Assembly (NCBI GenBank): GCA_963818445.1
Contig: CAWFSG010000001.1
Location: 186,001-250,000, forward strand
Reading direction: 5' to 3'
Source of the DNA: Prado023 sp963818445
Lineage (GTDB): Bacteria > Actinomycetota > Actinomycetes > S36-B12 > CAIYMF01
Length of the DNA: 64,000 nucleotides
The notes under the pieces are model-generated. The model saw only the letters and a list, made by a program, of their open reading frames with translations. It did no database searches and was not told the DNA's origin. The stretch's first letter is position 1. Every line of letters begins with the position of its first letter. A program made the translations under genes and the position numbers. Positions 24,801 to 33,386 of this stretch are shown piece by piece.

Positions 24801-25763
24801 ACCCGCGCCGACCCCCGTGCCGAGCGGGCTGCCAGCGCCTGGGGCCGCGGCCGGGCAACCGGGGCCGGATCGGAGGGTCCCCCCGGCCCCGCCGACCCGG
24901 CCCTGGCCGCCGCCGCCCAGTCGCAGGCCCCGGCCGCGGTCCGGCCCAGCGAGGTGCAGCTGTCCCTCGAGCTGCCGATGGGCGGTCAGGGTCGCGGCAG
25001 CGGGTTGCCGGAGATGTCGACGGGGGAGGGGGTGCGGGCCGAGCTCGACGTCCTCGGGATGGACGTCAGCCACCACGTGCTGGACTTCTACCGGCCGATG
25101 CTGGCCGACCTCGCCGTCGTGCCCGCACGCGACCTGCTGGCCCAGCGCTCCCAGAGCCAGGTGTGGGTCGCCGGGGTGAAGGTCGCCACGCAGACCCCGC
25201 CGATCCGCAGCGGCCGCCGGGTGGTGTTCCTCACCCTGGACGACTCGACCGGCCCGGTCGACGCCACCTTCTTCGAGGACGCCCAGGATCCCTTCGCCAG
25301 CACGGTCTTCTCCGGCTGGTTGCTGATGGTCCGCGGGGTGACCCGACGCACGGGGCCGCGCGGCATCTCGATCCGGGCGACCGGCTGCTGGGACCTCGGG
25401 GTCGTCCATGAGATCTGGCAGGCAGGCGGCCGGGACGCGGTGGCCGAGTACATCGCCTCGTTCCCGACGATCGATCCCCAGGTCCGCAGAGTGGCCGAGG
25501 TCATCGACGTCCCGGTCGAGGAGGCAGAGGGAGCGGGGCAGGCGGTGGGACGCTCTCCGGTCGGGATCGGCCGGACAGCCGCCGGCGGGATGGGCCAGCG
25601 CAGGCGGGTCCTGGTGCACGCCAGCGGCTTCAAGCAGTCGCCCTACGCTGACATCAAGCCCGCAGGGGAGGACCCGGCCGTGGTGCCGCCGAAGGCCCCT
25701 GCAGCCCGGACCCGTGCGCCCGGCAAGCTCTGGCACGCGAGCCCCGGGAGCAGCGGGTGGTAG
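21825..25763 (+). CDS. dnaE2: Error-prone DNA polymerase III alpha subunit
   Basis: This 1312-residue C-family polymerase has an N-terminal PHP domain (FVHLHVASGYSLRYGTARPE), a palm with LPDIDIDVES, and a fingers/thumb region through FASFGFCKAHAAAFALPTYQ. After about residue 965 comes a low-complexity Arg/Ala linker, a QLSLEL beta-clamp-binding motif, and an OB-fold region (LAQRSQSQVWVAGVKVATQTPP). It is distinct from the replicative DnaE1 at the right end of the window and carries the dnaE2 hallmarks. It is longer than many DnaE2 proteins because of the linker. GTG 21825 or 21828 could start it. It performs mutagenic lesion bypass under SOS control, fitting the upstream LexA box. dinB follows 22 nt downstream. 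Confidence 0.9.
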   Translation: MVSGFVHLHVASGYSLRYGTARPEVLVERAAAMGQDALALTDRDGAYGAVAFALACRAAGISPILGVDLAVAPQVAQSDPPARPHRVPTPARGGVAVDQGHPRVVLLARGAAGWASLCRVVSAAHLSGERGRPLVTLPMLGEHAQGLVALLGPDSDVGRALARRRPDEAECLLGGWRQVLGAEVTIEVVSHRSGARGDRPTLSSAFAARMLTFAGRTGAPAVLTNAVRHLTPEQAPVADVLDAIRRLVPLNPRHLDRANAQGYLKDDCEMRVVAEEIAAAASVGRAGVQRLLAATRDLAESCRLDPGADLGIGSVHVPELDVLFPAGAPGLGREQIRSAPTSAQAAMADRVLLHRCRAELDQRFTTLRSHRAATERLESELATIATLGYGGYFLTVAEVVDLIKEMGVRVAARGSGAGSLVNHLLGISGVNPLEHGLIMERFLSPLRQALPDIDIDVESARRTEIYTRILERFGGQRCVAVSMMDTYRVRHAVRDVGAALGLPPGEIDAFAKAFPHIRARDARAALADLPELRSSGMGRLAAQGRLDGFLDLVEALDGLPRHVALHPCGVLLSDGSLLDRTPVEASWMGFPMSQFDKDAVEEMGFLKLDVLGIRMQSAMAHALDEVVRIGGEPIVLDAVALDDPDTFAMIRTTHTLGCFQIESPGQRELIGKFAPETFADIIVDISLFRPGPVKSDMVTPFLRARQGWADADLIHPDLEPVIAETHGVVVFHEQVIGIIAVMTGCTLAQADEVRRTMGSPEGQAQVRAWFYPLALERGYGLEVVERVWDVLRAFASFGFCKAHAAAFALPTYQSAWLKAHHPAAFLAGVLTHDPGMYPKRLILDDARNLGITILGLDVNRSGFVYRVEPCPTPAARPTLPGLPDGSAHGIRLPLTEVKGISSAEVERIVAGQPYASLSDFWQRAGVATPVVENLVLAGGFDTLYGIDLSAGARLRGQVTRRDLLLEVADCERLARSARASGSRGRRVPRRSDTRADPRAERAASAWGRGRATGAGSEGPPGPADPALAAAAQSQAPAAVRPSEVQLSLELPMGGQGRGSGLPEMSTGEGVRAELDVLGMDVSHHVLDFYRPMLADLAVVPARDLLAQRSQSQVWVAGVKVATQTPPIRSGRRVVFLTLDDSTGPVDATFFEDAQDPFASTVFSGWLLMVRGVTRRTGPRGISIRATGCWDLGVVHEIWQAGGRDAVAEYIASFPTIDPQVRRVAEVIDVPVEEAEGAGQAVGRSPVGIGRTAAGGMGQRRRVLVHASGFKQSPYADIKPAGEDPAVVPPKAPAARTRAPGKLWHASPGSSGW

Positions 25764-25785
25764 GAAGAGCCCCAGGAGGTGTCAT

Positions 25786-27081
25786 GTGAGCCGCAGCCAG
25801 ATCAACCGGCCGCAGGCACCCACCGGTCTGGGCGAGGACGATGCGGGCTGCCCGATCCTGCACGTGGACATGGACGCCTTCTTCGCCTCCGTGGAGGTCG
25901 CCCGGCGTCCCGAGCTGCGCGGCAAGCCGATGATCGTCGGTGGTGTGGGCAGCCGGGGAGTGGTGGTCGCCGCCACCTACGAGGCCCGTCAGTACGGGAT
26001 CCACTCCGCGATGCCGATGAGCCGCGCGCTGCGACTGGCACCCGACGTCATCGTCGTGCCCCCGGACCACTCCCACTACTCGGAGGTCTCGGCCTCGGTC
26101 ATGGAGCTGTTCACCGCGATCACCTCCCGGGTGGAGGTGCTCGGCCTGGATGAGGCGTTCCTCGACGTCTCCGGGGCCCGGCGCACCCACGGACCGCCGC
26201 GCGCGATCGCCGAGATGATCCGCGCCCAGGTGCACGACGAGCAGGGCATCACGTGCTCGGTCGGGGTCGCGCCCACCAAGTTCGTCGCGAAGCTGGCTTC
26301 CACCCAGTGCAAGCCCGACGGGTTGCTCGTGGTCCCGGCCGACCGAGTCATCTCCTTCCTGCACCCCATGCCCGTCGGGGCGCTCTGGGGAGTGGGGGAG
26401 CGCACCGAGGAGCAGTTGCACAGGCTCGGGCTCCGTACGGTCGCCGACATCGCCCACACCCCCCGGGCGACGCTCATCCGCGCCCTGGGGCAGGCGTCCG
26501 GCGCCCACCTCGCCGACCTCGCCTGGGGCCGCGACGACCGTGTGGTCAGCACCCATGAGCGTGAGCGCAGCGTGGGGGCCGAGGAGACCTTCGCCCGCGA
26601 CATCGATGACCAGGAGTTGATCCTCGCTGAGCTGCTGCGGCTCTCGGAGAAGGTGGGCGCCCGCATGCGCCGGGCCGAGCTCTCGGGCACCACGGTCTCG
26701 ATCAAGGTTCGGTTCGCCGACTTCGCCACCATCACCCGGTCGCACAAGCGCAAGGTGCCCACCGACTCCAGCCGCGAGATCTTCCACGAGGCGCGTGCGC
26801 TGTTCCATGCCCTGCACCTGGATCGCGCGCGGATCCGGCTGGTCGGAGTCCGGGTCGAGGGGATCCTCGACGCCGAGGAGGTCGAATCGCAGCTCATCCT
26901 CGGAGCTCCGGATCGGGGATGGCGCGAGGCGGAGGAAGCGGTGGACAGGTTGTCGGCCAGGTTCGGGGCAGGCAGCGTCCGCCCGGCCCGGCTGCTCCCC
27001 GACCCCGCCGCGGACGACGGTCGGCCGGTGCCTGGAGGACCTCGGGAAACCGGCGGAACGGGCGCGCCGTCCACCCGCTGA
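25786..27081 (+). CDS. dinB: DNA polymerase IV (Y family)
   Basis: This 431-residue protein starts at GTG 25786 behind CCAGGAGGT. The catalytic residues are intact: HVDMDAFFASVEV for the first aspartate and VEVLGLDEAFLDVSG for the acidic pair. It also has SVGVAPTKFVAKLAST, a helix-hairpin-helix region (GLRTVADIAHTP) and a little-finger domain. Because the active site is complete it is a polymerase, not the catalytically dead ImuB that normally partners DnaE2. It is the last gene of the SOS operon. It should bypass minor-groove lesions and can extend mismatched ends. The C-terminal 20 residues are unstructured. Confidence 0.93.
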   Translation: MSRSQINRPQAPTGLGEDDAGCPILHVDMDAFFASVEVARRPELRGKPMIVGGVGSRGVVVAATYEARQYGIHSAMPMSRALRLAPDVIVVPPDHSHYSEVSASVMELFTAITSRVEVLGLDEAFLDVSGARRTHGPPRAIAEMIRAQVHDEQGITCSVGVAPTKFVAKLASTQCKPDGLLVVPADRVISFLHPMPVGALWGVGERTEEQLHRLGLRTVADIAHTPRATLIRALGQASGAHLADLAWGRDDRVVSTHERERSVGAEETFARDIDDQELILAELLRLSEKVGARMRRAELSGTTVSIKVRFADFATITRSHKRKVPTDSSREIFHEARALFHALHLDRARIRLVGVRVEGILDAEEVESQLILGAPDRGWREAEEAVDRLSARFGAGSVRPARLLPDPAADDGRPVPGGPRETGGTGAPSTR

Positions 27082-27183
27082 CCAACTGGTCGCAAGTAAC
27101 ATGCCGGTTCGGGTTTCCTATTCGGCAAACCCTGCCTATTCTGTGTTGTATCAGCCCGTTGCGACGCCCAGTAGGAGGTCACC

Positions 27184-27603
27184 GTGCCACTCTCCGAGCA
27201 CGAACAGCGCCTGCTCGAGCAGATGGAACGTGCCCTCTACGCAGAGGACCCCAAGTTCGCCACGAGCATGCGCCACTCGCGCGGGGGTGCTGGAGACCGT
27301 CGACGCATCGCCATCGGGGTGATCGGTCTGCTCGTCGGGCTCGGCCTCCTCGTCGCCGGTGTCGCGTCGAAGCTGGTCATCGTCGGCGTCCTTGGGTTCC
27401 TGGCCATGCTCGGCGGGCTGTGGCTGGCAATCAGCGCCCTTCGCCCCGCGCCCGAGCAGGCGGCTGGCTCCGGAGGTCCGGGGGCTCCCACCAACATCAC
27501 GAGCCGATCGCGGAAGTCCGCCCGCTCGAAGCGGTCCGGAGAGTCCCTGTCCGATCGCATGGAGGAGCGCTGGCGCCGCCGCCGCGAGACCGGCGACTTC
27601 TGA
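27184..27603 (+). CDS. DUF3040 membrane protein
   Basis: This 139-residue actinobacterial protein matches DUF3040: an opening MPLSEHEQRLLEQMERALYAEDPKFA, then two transmembrane helices (about residues 41-61 and 63-84), then a basic C-terminal tail with SGESLSDRMEERWRRRRE. The GTG start at 27184 follows GTAGGAGGT. The family is found in nearly all actinobacteria next to the dcw cluster; its function is unknown. The gap upstream (27,082-27,183) is AT-richer than the surroundings and holds a short GGGTTT/AAACCC dyad (27111-27132), probably promoter or terminator sequence. Confidence 0.88.
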   Translation: MPLSEHEQRLLEQMERALYAEDPKFATSMRHSRGGAGDRRRIAIGVIGLLVGLGLLVAGVASKLVIVGVLGFLAMLGGLWLAISALRPAPEQAAGSGGPGAPTNITSRSRKSARSKRSGESLSDRMEERWRRRRETGDF

Positions 27604-27633
27604 GCCAGCCCCACCTGAGCCAGGCCCACACGA

Positions 27634-27662
27634 AACGGCCCCACCCGCAGGATGGGGCCGTT
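27634..27662. terminator. Bidirectional terminator hairpin
   Basis: A 10-bp perfect GC-rich stem (AACGGCCCCA at 27634-27643 with its complement at 27653-27662, 9-nt loop) lies between the convergent DUF3040 and hydrolase genes. The outer A and T residues flank the stem on both strands, so it can stop transcription from both sides. Confidence 0.75.
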
Positions 27663-27682
27663 CGCACGTCCGGGGTGGCGTG

Positions 27683-28513
27683 CTACTCCAGGTGCGCGTC
27701 GAGCCACTCGACGATGTCGGCGAGGACCTCGTCCTTCTCTGGCTCGTTGTGGGGCTCGTGGAGCAGGCCCTCGTAGATCTCCACCGTGACGTCGCCCGTG
27801 ACCTTGCTCGCGAACTCCTCGGTGCCTCGGGCGTAGACGATCGGGTCGTCGGAACCGTGGAGCATGAGCAGGGGAAGTGTGAAGTCGCCCGCATGCGCCA
27901 GCGCCCAGTCGGCACCCTCTGCGCTGCCCTTGCCCAGCGCGAACGACCCCTTGTCGTGGACGAGTGGATCCGCCCGGTACGCCTCGATCACGGCCGGGTC
28001 GCGCGACAGCCCTGAGTCGTCCAAACCAGAGGGGATGGCGACCGACGGAAGCGCGGAACCGAGCACCTTGGCTGCTGTCATCTTCAGTTGCTGCTCGAGT
28101 ACGGGGCTGCGCAGTGCGGCGCTGGACACGACGACGCCCGCCAGGTCGGGCTTCTGCCGCAGTGCGTAGGTCAGCACCAGCAGGCCGCCCAGGGAGTGGC
28201 CGTACAGGAATCGCGGCACCCCCGGGACCTGCTCTCGGGCGTAGGCCAAGCACGCGGCGATGTCCTCCATCGTCCGGTCGAATGGGGTGTGACCCCTGCC
28301 ACCGGGCGAATGGCCATGTCCACGCAGGTCGAACATGGCGACGGCGTACCCGGCCTCGGTGAGTCGCTCGGCGACATGCGCGTTTCGGCCGGAGTGCTCA
28401 CCGAGCCCGTGGACGCGCACGACGGTGCCCTTGGGCGGGCCCTGGGGGGCCCACCAGGTCGCGTACAGGTCGGTGCCATCGGCGGAGTGCAGCGTGAAGG
28501 TCTGGTCGGTCAT
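27683..28513 (-). CDS. Alpha/beta hydrolase, monoacylglycerol-lipase-like
   Basis: This 276-residue serine hydrolase has RVHGLGEHSGRNAHVAERL (oxyanion-hole region), FDLRGHGHSPG, the nucleophile elbow YGHSLGGLLVL, an acid in HGSDDPIV and the catalytic His in LLHEPHNE. This is the pattern of the Hydrolase_4/monoacylglycerol lipase family (lysophospholipase group). The start at ATG 28513 follows GAGGGATG; an in-frame ATG at 28531 is less likely. No signal peptide, so cytoplasmic. It would cleave monoacylglycerols or related esters; the true substrate is unknown. Confidence 0.85.
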   Translation of the reverse strand: MTDQTFTLHSADGTDLYATWWAPQGPPKGTVVRVHGLGEHSGRNAHVAERLTEAGYAVAMFDLRGHGHSPGGRGHTPFDRTMEDIAACLAYAREQVPGVPRFLYGHSLGGLLVLTYALRQKPDLAGVVVSSAALRSPVLEQQLKMTAAKVLGSALPSVAIPSGLDDSGLSRDPAVIEAYRADPLVHDKGSFALGKGSAEGADWALAHAGDFTLPLLMLHGSDDPIVYARGTEEFASKVTGDVTVEIYEGLLHEPHNEPEKDEVLADIVEWLDAHLE

Positions 28514-28581
28514 GGCGGAATCATCCCTCATGCCACCCGAGGACCCGAACGGGGGCGGGGTGCGTGGCGTGGATCCCGGCC

Positions 28582-30990
28582 CTAATCGGCGCCCGAGCCG
28601 CCTCGGCCCGCTCCCCGGGCAATCAGGCCCGCGAGCACTGATTGCGGCGCCAGTGCCGCGCCGGTCCTGCGGAACCAGCCAGCCCGATGCGCAAGCGCCC
28701 GACGGACGATTCTGATGTCACCGGCCAGCGCACCCGGCCGGGGGTCCGTCCGGGCGGTGCCCGGCCGCTCGGCCAGCATCACGCCACCTGCCTGCGGACC
28801 CCCGGGACCAGCAACGCTCGTGAGCTCCGGCTCGACATCCTCTCCCGGCATCGCCGGTGACCCGTAGCGCTGCCACTCGACCGCGCGCAGGATCCGCGCG
28901 ATCGCCTCATCGGCGGTGCCCGACCCGGACCCCTCCCCGCCGGCGACCAGGGCTCCAACGCCGGCCAGGGTGGCGCGCGGCGTGGCGGACTCCGACCCGA
29001 GCCGGAGGTCGACCGTGGTGTCGACGACCTCCCGGTAGGCCGCCTCACCGTCACCTGCCCGCAGGCGCCGCCGACGCCGCACCAGGCGGACCCCTGCGGG
29101 TGCCAGGAGGAGGACCAGGGCCAGGACCACCAGGATCCAGCGCACCGGCAGGCCCCGGCCGCCCGGCTGTTGCGCTCCGGCAGCACCCGTCTCCTCGTCG
29201 GGCACCTGGGCGGGGATCCCGGTGCTGCTGGCTGAGGGGGCCGCTGAGGACTGCGTCGGTTCGGCCGTCGGACCGGTGGTGGACTGGGTGGACGTCGTGT
29301 ACCCCGGTGTGGTGGTGGTCGGTGCCCCGGGGGTCGGCTCGAACCGGACCCACCCGGCCGAGCCCATCCAGAGCTCGGGCCAGGCGTGGGCATCTGTCCC
29401 GCGCACCACCCACTGGTTGCCCTCGAGGCGACCCTGCGTGAACCCGACGACCACGCGAGCCGGAATGCCGACGGAACGGGCCATCAGCGCCATGGTGGCG
29501 GCGAACTGCTCGCAGTACCCGACCCGCTCCGCCAAGAATGTCGCCAGTGCGTCCTCGTCGGAGCCGCCCTCGATCTGCGTCGAGTAGCTGAAACGGCCAT
29601 CGGTGGTGAACCAGCGCTGCAGCGCGATTGCGGCATCGAAGGGCGTCTGCGACCCGGCCGTGATGTCGCGGGCCAGCTGGGGCAGTTCCTCACCGGTCAG
29701 GGGGGTCGGGTCGGCGAGGTTCTCGCCGAACACCTGCTCGGGCCGGGGTGGAACCGTGCTGGCCGCGCGCAGGCCGTCGGCGTCGAGATCCTGGGCTGCT
29801 GCCACGAGGCTGATCCGGGCGCCCTCGACGGTGTCCCCGTCGGCGCGCAGGGGCAGCGAGGTGCGCTGGTCCCAGACCACGGGCCACTCGGTCAGCGAGA
29901 GGTAGGACCCGCTCGGGCTGGGCAGTGTCGTGCCGCCCAGGGGGCCGACGTCGAGCTGGTACTCCGTCAGGGGGACCCCGGGGGGCCGATCGGCTGAGGG
30001 CACGCTGCCATCGGCACGGGCCGGGGGCTGGGGACCGGTCGGGTTGGGGCCGATGGGACTCCACTGCTCACCGTCGAACATCTCGAGGATCGACAGCCGG
30101 AGGTAGTCGGGTCGGGTGGCGGTGGTCGCCAGGGTGATCACCGGTCGGGTGTCGTTGCTCACCAGCGACCGGCGCAGCGAGACCAGCGCATCGACCTCCA
30201 CCGTCCCGCCACCCGACCCCGATCCGATGTCGACGGGTTCAGCGGGACCACGCAGGGTCGTCAGCCCACCCGCGAGCAGGGCCAGCGCGGTGGTGGCTGC
30301 GGCGATGGTCAGGCCAGTCCCGGGTGAGCCGGCCCGAGCACCGGGGCTCCATCGTGCGGCCCGGTCCCTCTGGAGGGCGGAGAGGAGTGCCAGCCAGCCC
30401 AGGGCGACCAGGGGGAAGGCCCACCAGGGCGCCGAACCCCGGTTGACCAGCCACGGCACCGCGAAGAGGGTTGCCAGCGGGATCAGGGTCATCCCGGGCA
30501 GGTCGAGTCCTGCAGCCAGGGTGTCCACCACCAGGGCGGCCAGCCCGATCCCCGCAACGATCAGCAGCAGCAGCCCGGCATCAGGTCCGGCCGGAGGCAC
30601 CGTGTCCACGGAGTAGTCCCTGCCCTGTGCTGCGAGCTCCCGGAGCCGGGAGAACGCCGCAGGTCCGGGCAGGAACCCCCACCGCGCCTCGTCTCGGGCG
30701 AACAGCAGTGCCAGGCTCACGATCAGGGCGGCGAACTGCAGCAGGGGGATCAGGGGGGCGGGCACACGCAGCGACCGCGCGAACCCACCGACCAACGCGA
30801 TGATCGCCACCACCACGATCGTGCGCATGAGCCACCACGCACCGTCCAACAGCGGCTGGATGCACAGGGAGCCCATGAGGACGGCGAGGGCGCCGATCGC
30901 GCCCGCATGCCAGCGTCCCTCCCGCAGTCGGGCCGAGAGAACCTCACCCCGACCCGCGCGGACCCCCGGACGCACCACCTCCACGCTCAT
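28582..30990 (-). CDS. Transglutaminase-like protease-fold membrane protein (DUF3488-transglutaminase)
   Basis: This 802-residue protein opens with about six transmembrane helices (roughly residues 30-210). A large extracytoplasmic region then contains the transglutaminase-like core GYCEQFAATMALMARSVGIPARVVVGF and DAHAWPELWMGSAGWVRFEPTPG, with catalytic Cys and His. After a Thr/Ser/Pro-rich linker comes one more helix and a cytoplasmic tail. The ATG at 30990 overlaps the stop of the DUF58 gene (ATGA), supporting this start over an upstream GTG. It is the third gene of a MoxR/DUF58/transglutaminase operon, a widespread trio thought to act in cell-envelope maturation; the substrate is unknown. 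Confidence 0.88.
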   Translation of the reverse strand: MSVEVVRPGVRAGRGEVLSARLREGRWHAGAIGALAVLMGSLCIQPLLDGAWWLMRTIVVVAIIALVGGFARSLRVPAPLIPLLQFAALIVSLALLFARDEARWGFLPGPAAFSRLRELAAQGRDYSVDTVPPAGPDAGLLLLIVAGIGLAALVVDTLAAGLDLPGMTLIPLATLFAVPWLVNRGSAPWWAFPLVALGWLALLSALQRDRAARWSPGARAGSPGTGLTIAAATTALALLAGGLTTLRGPAEPVDIGSGSGGGTVEVDALVSLRRSLVSNDTRPVITLATTATRPDYLRLSILEMFDGEQWSPIGPNPTGPQPPARADGSVPSADRPPGVPLTEYQLDVGPLGGTTLPSPSGSYLSLTEWPVVWDQRTSLPLRADGDTVEGARISLVAAAQDLDADGLRAASTVPPRPEQVFGENLADPTPLTGEELPQLARDITAGSQTPFDAAIALQRWFTTDGRFSYSTQIEGGSDEDALATFLAERVGYCEQFAATMALMARSVGIPARVVVGFTQGRLEGNQWVVRGTDAHAWPELWMGSAGWVRFEPTPGAPTTTTPGYTTSTQSTTGPTAEPTQSSAAPSASSTGIPAQVPDEETGAAGAQQPGGRGLPVRWILVVLALVLLLAPAGVRLVRRRRRLRAGDGEAAYREVVDTTVDLRLGSESATPRATLAGVGALVAGGEGSGSGTADEAIARILRAVEWQRYGSPAMPGEDVEPELTSVAGPGGPQAGGVMLAERPGTARTDPRPGALAGDIRIVRRALAHRAGWFRRTGAALAPQSVLAGLIARGAGRGGSGAD

Positions 30991-32291
30991 CGCAGCGCCG
31001 CCAATCCCGCCCACGCGGCCGCAACGGACCCCGTGAGCGCGTCAGCTCCCGTGCCGGTCCGTACCAGGCGCGTGATGTGCCAGCCCGTCTGGTGGAACCA
31101 GGCCAGGGGATCGCCGTCGCCTGTCGCGCCCAGCGGCGCCGGCCCGGTTCGCTCAGCGGCCCACTGGTCTGCGGCGATCGCCACGAGGAGCCGTGTCGGG
31201 CTGTGTGCCCCGATCGCAGTGAGCAACCTGGCCGTGGGAACCTCCACCCGCCCGGCGATGAGGATCAGCGGTCCTGCACCGCTGGCCTGTGCGGAGTAGG
31301 CCAGCGACGGACTCGGCACGCTGCCATGGCTCACCGGAACGGTCGCCAGGGCCAGCAGCAGCTCGCGGCGCTCAGCGGCCACCCCGGTCATCGGTGATCC
31401 GATGAACAGGGCCACGTCATCGGTCGTGCGCACGGTGAGGTCCCACCCGCTCTCCAGCGCCAGGCACCCGATGCTGGCCGCCATGCTCAGGGCAGCATCG
31501 ACCGACGACTCCGGCTCACGACCACGATGGCTGGACTCCCGCAGGTCGATGACCAGCGTGATCGCCGACCGCCAGGGGTTCTCCTCGCTGCGGACCATCA
31601 GGTTGCCCGTGCGGGCTGAGGCCTTCCAGTCGATGCGTCGGACCTCGTCGCCGGGGTGGTAGTCGCGGGGGATCACGTCATCGGTGGCTGCCCCACGGGC
31701 GCCGAGGTGGCCGCTGCCGGTGCCCACCGACGCCCCGCTGAGGATCAGGGGATCCAGCTCGACGACCGGCGGGTGGACGATGATCTCGTCACGGCTGCCG
31801 GCCGTGATCACCCTGTGGACCATGCCGTACCGGTCGATCACATGGATCCGCATCGGACCGAGGTGGTGGATCCCGCGGGCACCGACACGCAGGCGGTAGT
31901 GCGACCGGCTGACCCCCTGACCGGCGATCCCGTTGAGCGCGAACCGGTGGGCGCCGCCCAGTTCCTGCGGGGCTGCGTCCTCGAGCAGGAGGCTGCGTCC
32001 GCGCGGGAACCTTCCCCGCACGCTCACGGTGACCTTGAGCTGGTCGCCGGAGGCCAGTTCGCGGGAGCTCAGCTCCCGTTCCAGGGTCAGGCTCGATCGC
32101 GGGCTGCGGGTCAGCATCGCAGCGGCCAGTGGCAGCAGGGCGACCAGGGTGCCGAACTGCACGACGGGGGCCCATCCCTGCATCCAGCCGACGGCGGCCA
32201 GGGCCAGCCCGGTGCCCAGGAACCACCAGCCGCGGCCGGTCAGGCCGACCCGCGAGCGGATCGACCCCGGTGAGGCCGGGTCGGATGGCAC
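30987..32291 (-). CDS. DUF58 domain membrane-anchored protein
   Basis: The 434-residue protein has two N-terminal transmembrane helices (about residues 22-58), a beta-rich extracytoplasmic or cytoplasmic region, and the DUF58 signature VIPRDYHPGDEVRRIDWKASARTGNLMVR. The domain fold resembles von Willebrand factor A, and the partner is normally the MoxR ATPase encoded just upstream. The start is GTG 32291, 1 nt after the MoxR stop; the 3' end overlaps the transglutaminase gene. The three proteins are believed to form a chaperone-like membrane complex. Exact function unknown. Confidence 0.9.
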   Translation of the reverse strand: MPSDPASPGSIRSRVGLTGRGWWFLGTGLALAAVGWMQGWAPVVQFGTLVALLPLAAAMLTRSPRSSLTLERELSSRELASGDQLKVTVSVRGRFPRGRSLLLEDAAPQELGGAHRFALNGIAGQGVSRSHYRLRVGARGIHHLGPMRIHVIDRYGMVHRVITAGSRDEIIVHPPVVELDPLILSGASVGTGSGHLGARGAATDDVIPRDYHPGDEVRRIDWKASARTGNLMVRSEENPWRSAITLVIDLRESSHRGREPESSVDAALSMAASIGCLALESGWDLTVRTTDDVALFIGSPMTGVAAERRELLLALATVPVSHGSVPSPSLAYSAQASGAGPLILIAGRVEVPTARLLTAIGAHSPTRLLVAIAADQWAAERTGPAPLGATGDGDPLAWFHQTGWHITRLVRTGTGADALTGSVAAAWAGLAALR

Positions 32292-32292
32292 G

Positions 32293-33249
32293 TCAGCTCC
32301 AGGAGGAGCGGGGGATCCGGGTGACGATCGCCCGGATCACGTCGGGTCCCGTACGACCGGACGCGGCGGTCTGGGCCGAGAGCAGGACGCGATGGCCGAG
32401 CACGGTGGGCGCGAGCATGAGGATGTCGTCGGGCAGCACGAACGTGCGCCCATCCAGGGCCGCCCACGCTCGCGCGGCCCGCACCAGGTGCAGCGTGCCA
32501 CGGGGTGAGGCCCCCAGGCGCAGGTCCTCGCTGGTCCGGGTGGCGGTGGTGACCGCGACGGCCAGGCTGCGGACCGGGTCCGAGACGTGCACCTCGCGGA
32601 CCGCACCCATCAGGGCTGCGAGCTCGTCGTGGGTGGCCGCGGGCGCCAGGTGGAGCAGCGGGTCGTCGCCGGCGTGCTCGGCGAGCATGCGCAGCTCGTC
32701 GGCGGGACTGGGATACCCCAGGGAGATCCGCGCCATGAATCGGTCGCGCTGGGCCTCGGGCAGGGCGTAGGTGCCCTCCATGTCCACCGGGTTCTGGGTG
32801 GCGATCACCAGGAACGGTGTGGCCAGCACGTGTGTCGTCCCGTCGACGGTGACCTGGTGCTCCTCCATCGCCTCGAGCAGTGCGGACTGGGTCTTGGGGG
32901 AGGCCCGGTTGATCTCGTCGGCCAGGACGATGTTGGCGAAGATCGCACCCGGTCGGAACTCGAAGTCCCGGGTCTCCTGGTTGAACACCGAGACCCCGGT
33001 GACGTCGCTGGGCAGCAGGTCGGGGGTGAACTGCATGCGACGCACCGTGACCCCGAGGGTGCGCGCCAGGCTCTTGGCCAGCATCGTCTTGCCGACGCCG
33101 GGAACGTCCTCGATCAGCAGGTGACCCCCCGCGAGCAGCACCGTCAGGGCCATGCGAGTCGACTCGGGTTTGCCGGCCAGGATGGAGTCGACGCCCGCGC
33201 GGATCCGGGCAGCGGTATCCAGGACCGTGCGATCAAGCATGTCGGTCAT
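32293..33249 (-). CDS. MoxR family AAA+ ATPase
   Basis: This 318-residue AAA+ protein has Walker A GVGKTMLAKSLA, Walker B VLADEINRASPKTQSALLEAMEE, sensor 1 ATQNPVDMEGTYALPEAQRDRF and a C-terminal lid. It is the first gene of the MoxR/DUF58/transglutaminase operon. MoxR ATPases work as chaperones for insertion of metal cofactors or maturation of partner proteins. The start at ATG 33249 is chosen as the longest fit with the family; an in-frame ATG three codons later (33240) is possible. The MaoC gene diverges from it across 137 nt. Confidence 0.92.
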   Translation of the reverse strand: MTDMLDRTVLDTAARIRAGVDSILAGKPESTRMALTVLLAGGHLLIEDVPGVGKTMLAKSLARTLGVTVRRMQFTPDLLPSDVTGVSVFNQETRDFEFRPGAIFANIVLADEINRASPKTQSALLEAMEEHQVTVDGTTHVLATPFLVIATQNPVDMEGTYALPEAQRDRFMARISLGYPSPADELRMLAEHAGDDPLLHLAPAATHDELAALMGAVREVHVSDPVRSLAVAVTTATRTSEDLRLGASPRGTLHLVRAARAWAALDGRTFVLPDDILMLAPTVLGHRVLLSAQTAASGRTGPDVIRAIVTRIPRSSWS

Positions 33250-33386
33250 CGCCGGCGGGCCTCCTCGAGGGCAAGTGCAGTGACAAGCATCACCCATGGG
33301 CCCAAGTCGCGCCACCCCCCGCGTGCGGGAGTGCCCGATGCCGTGGCCAGAATGGGAGCCAACCCGTCGCAGAAAGAGGAGGACTC

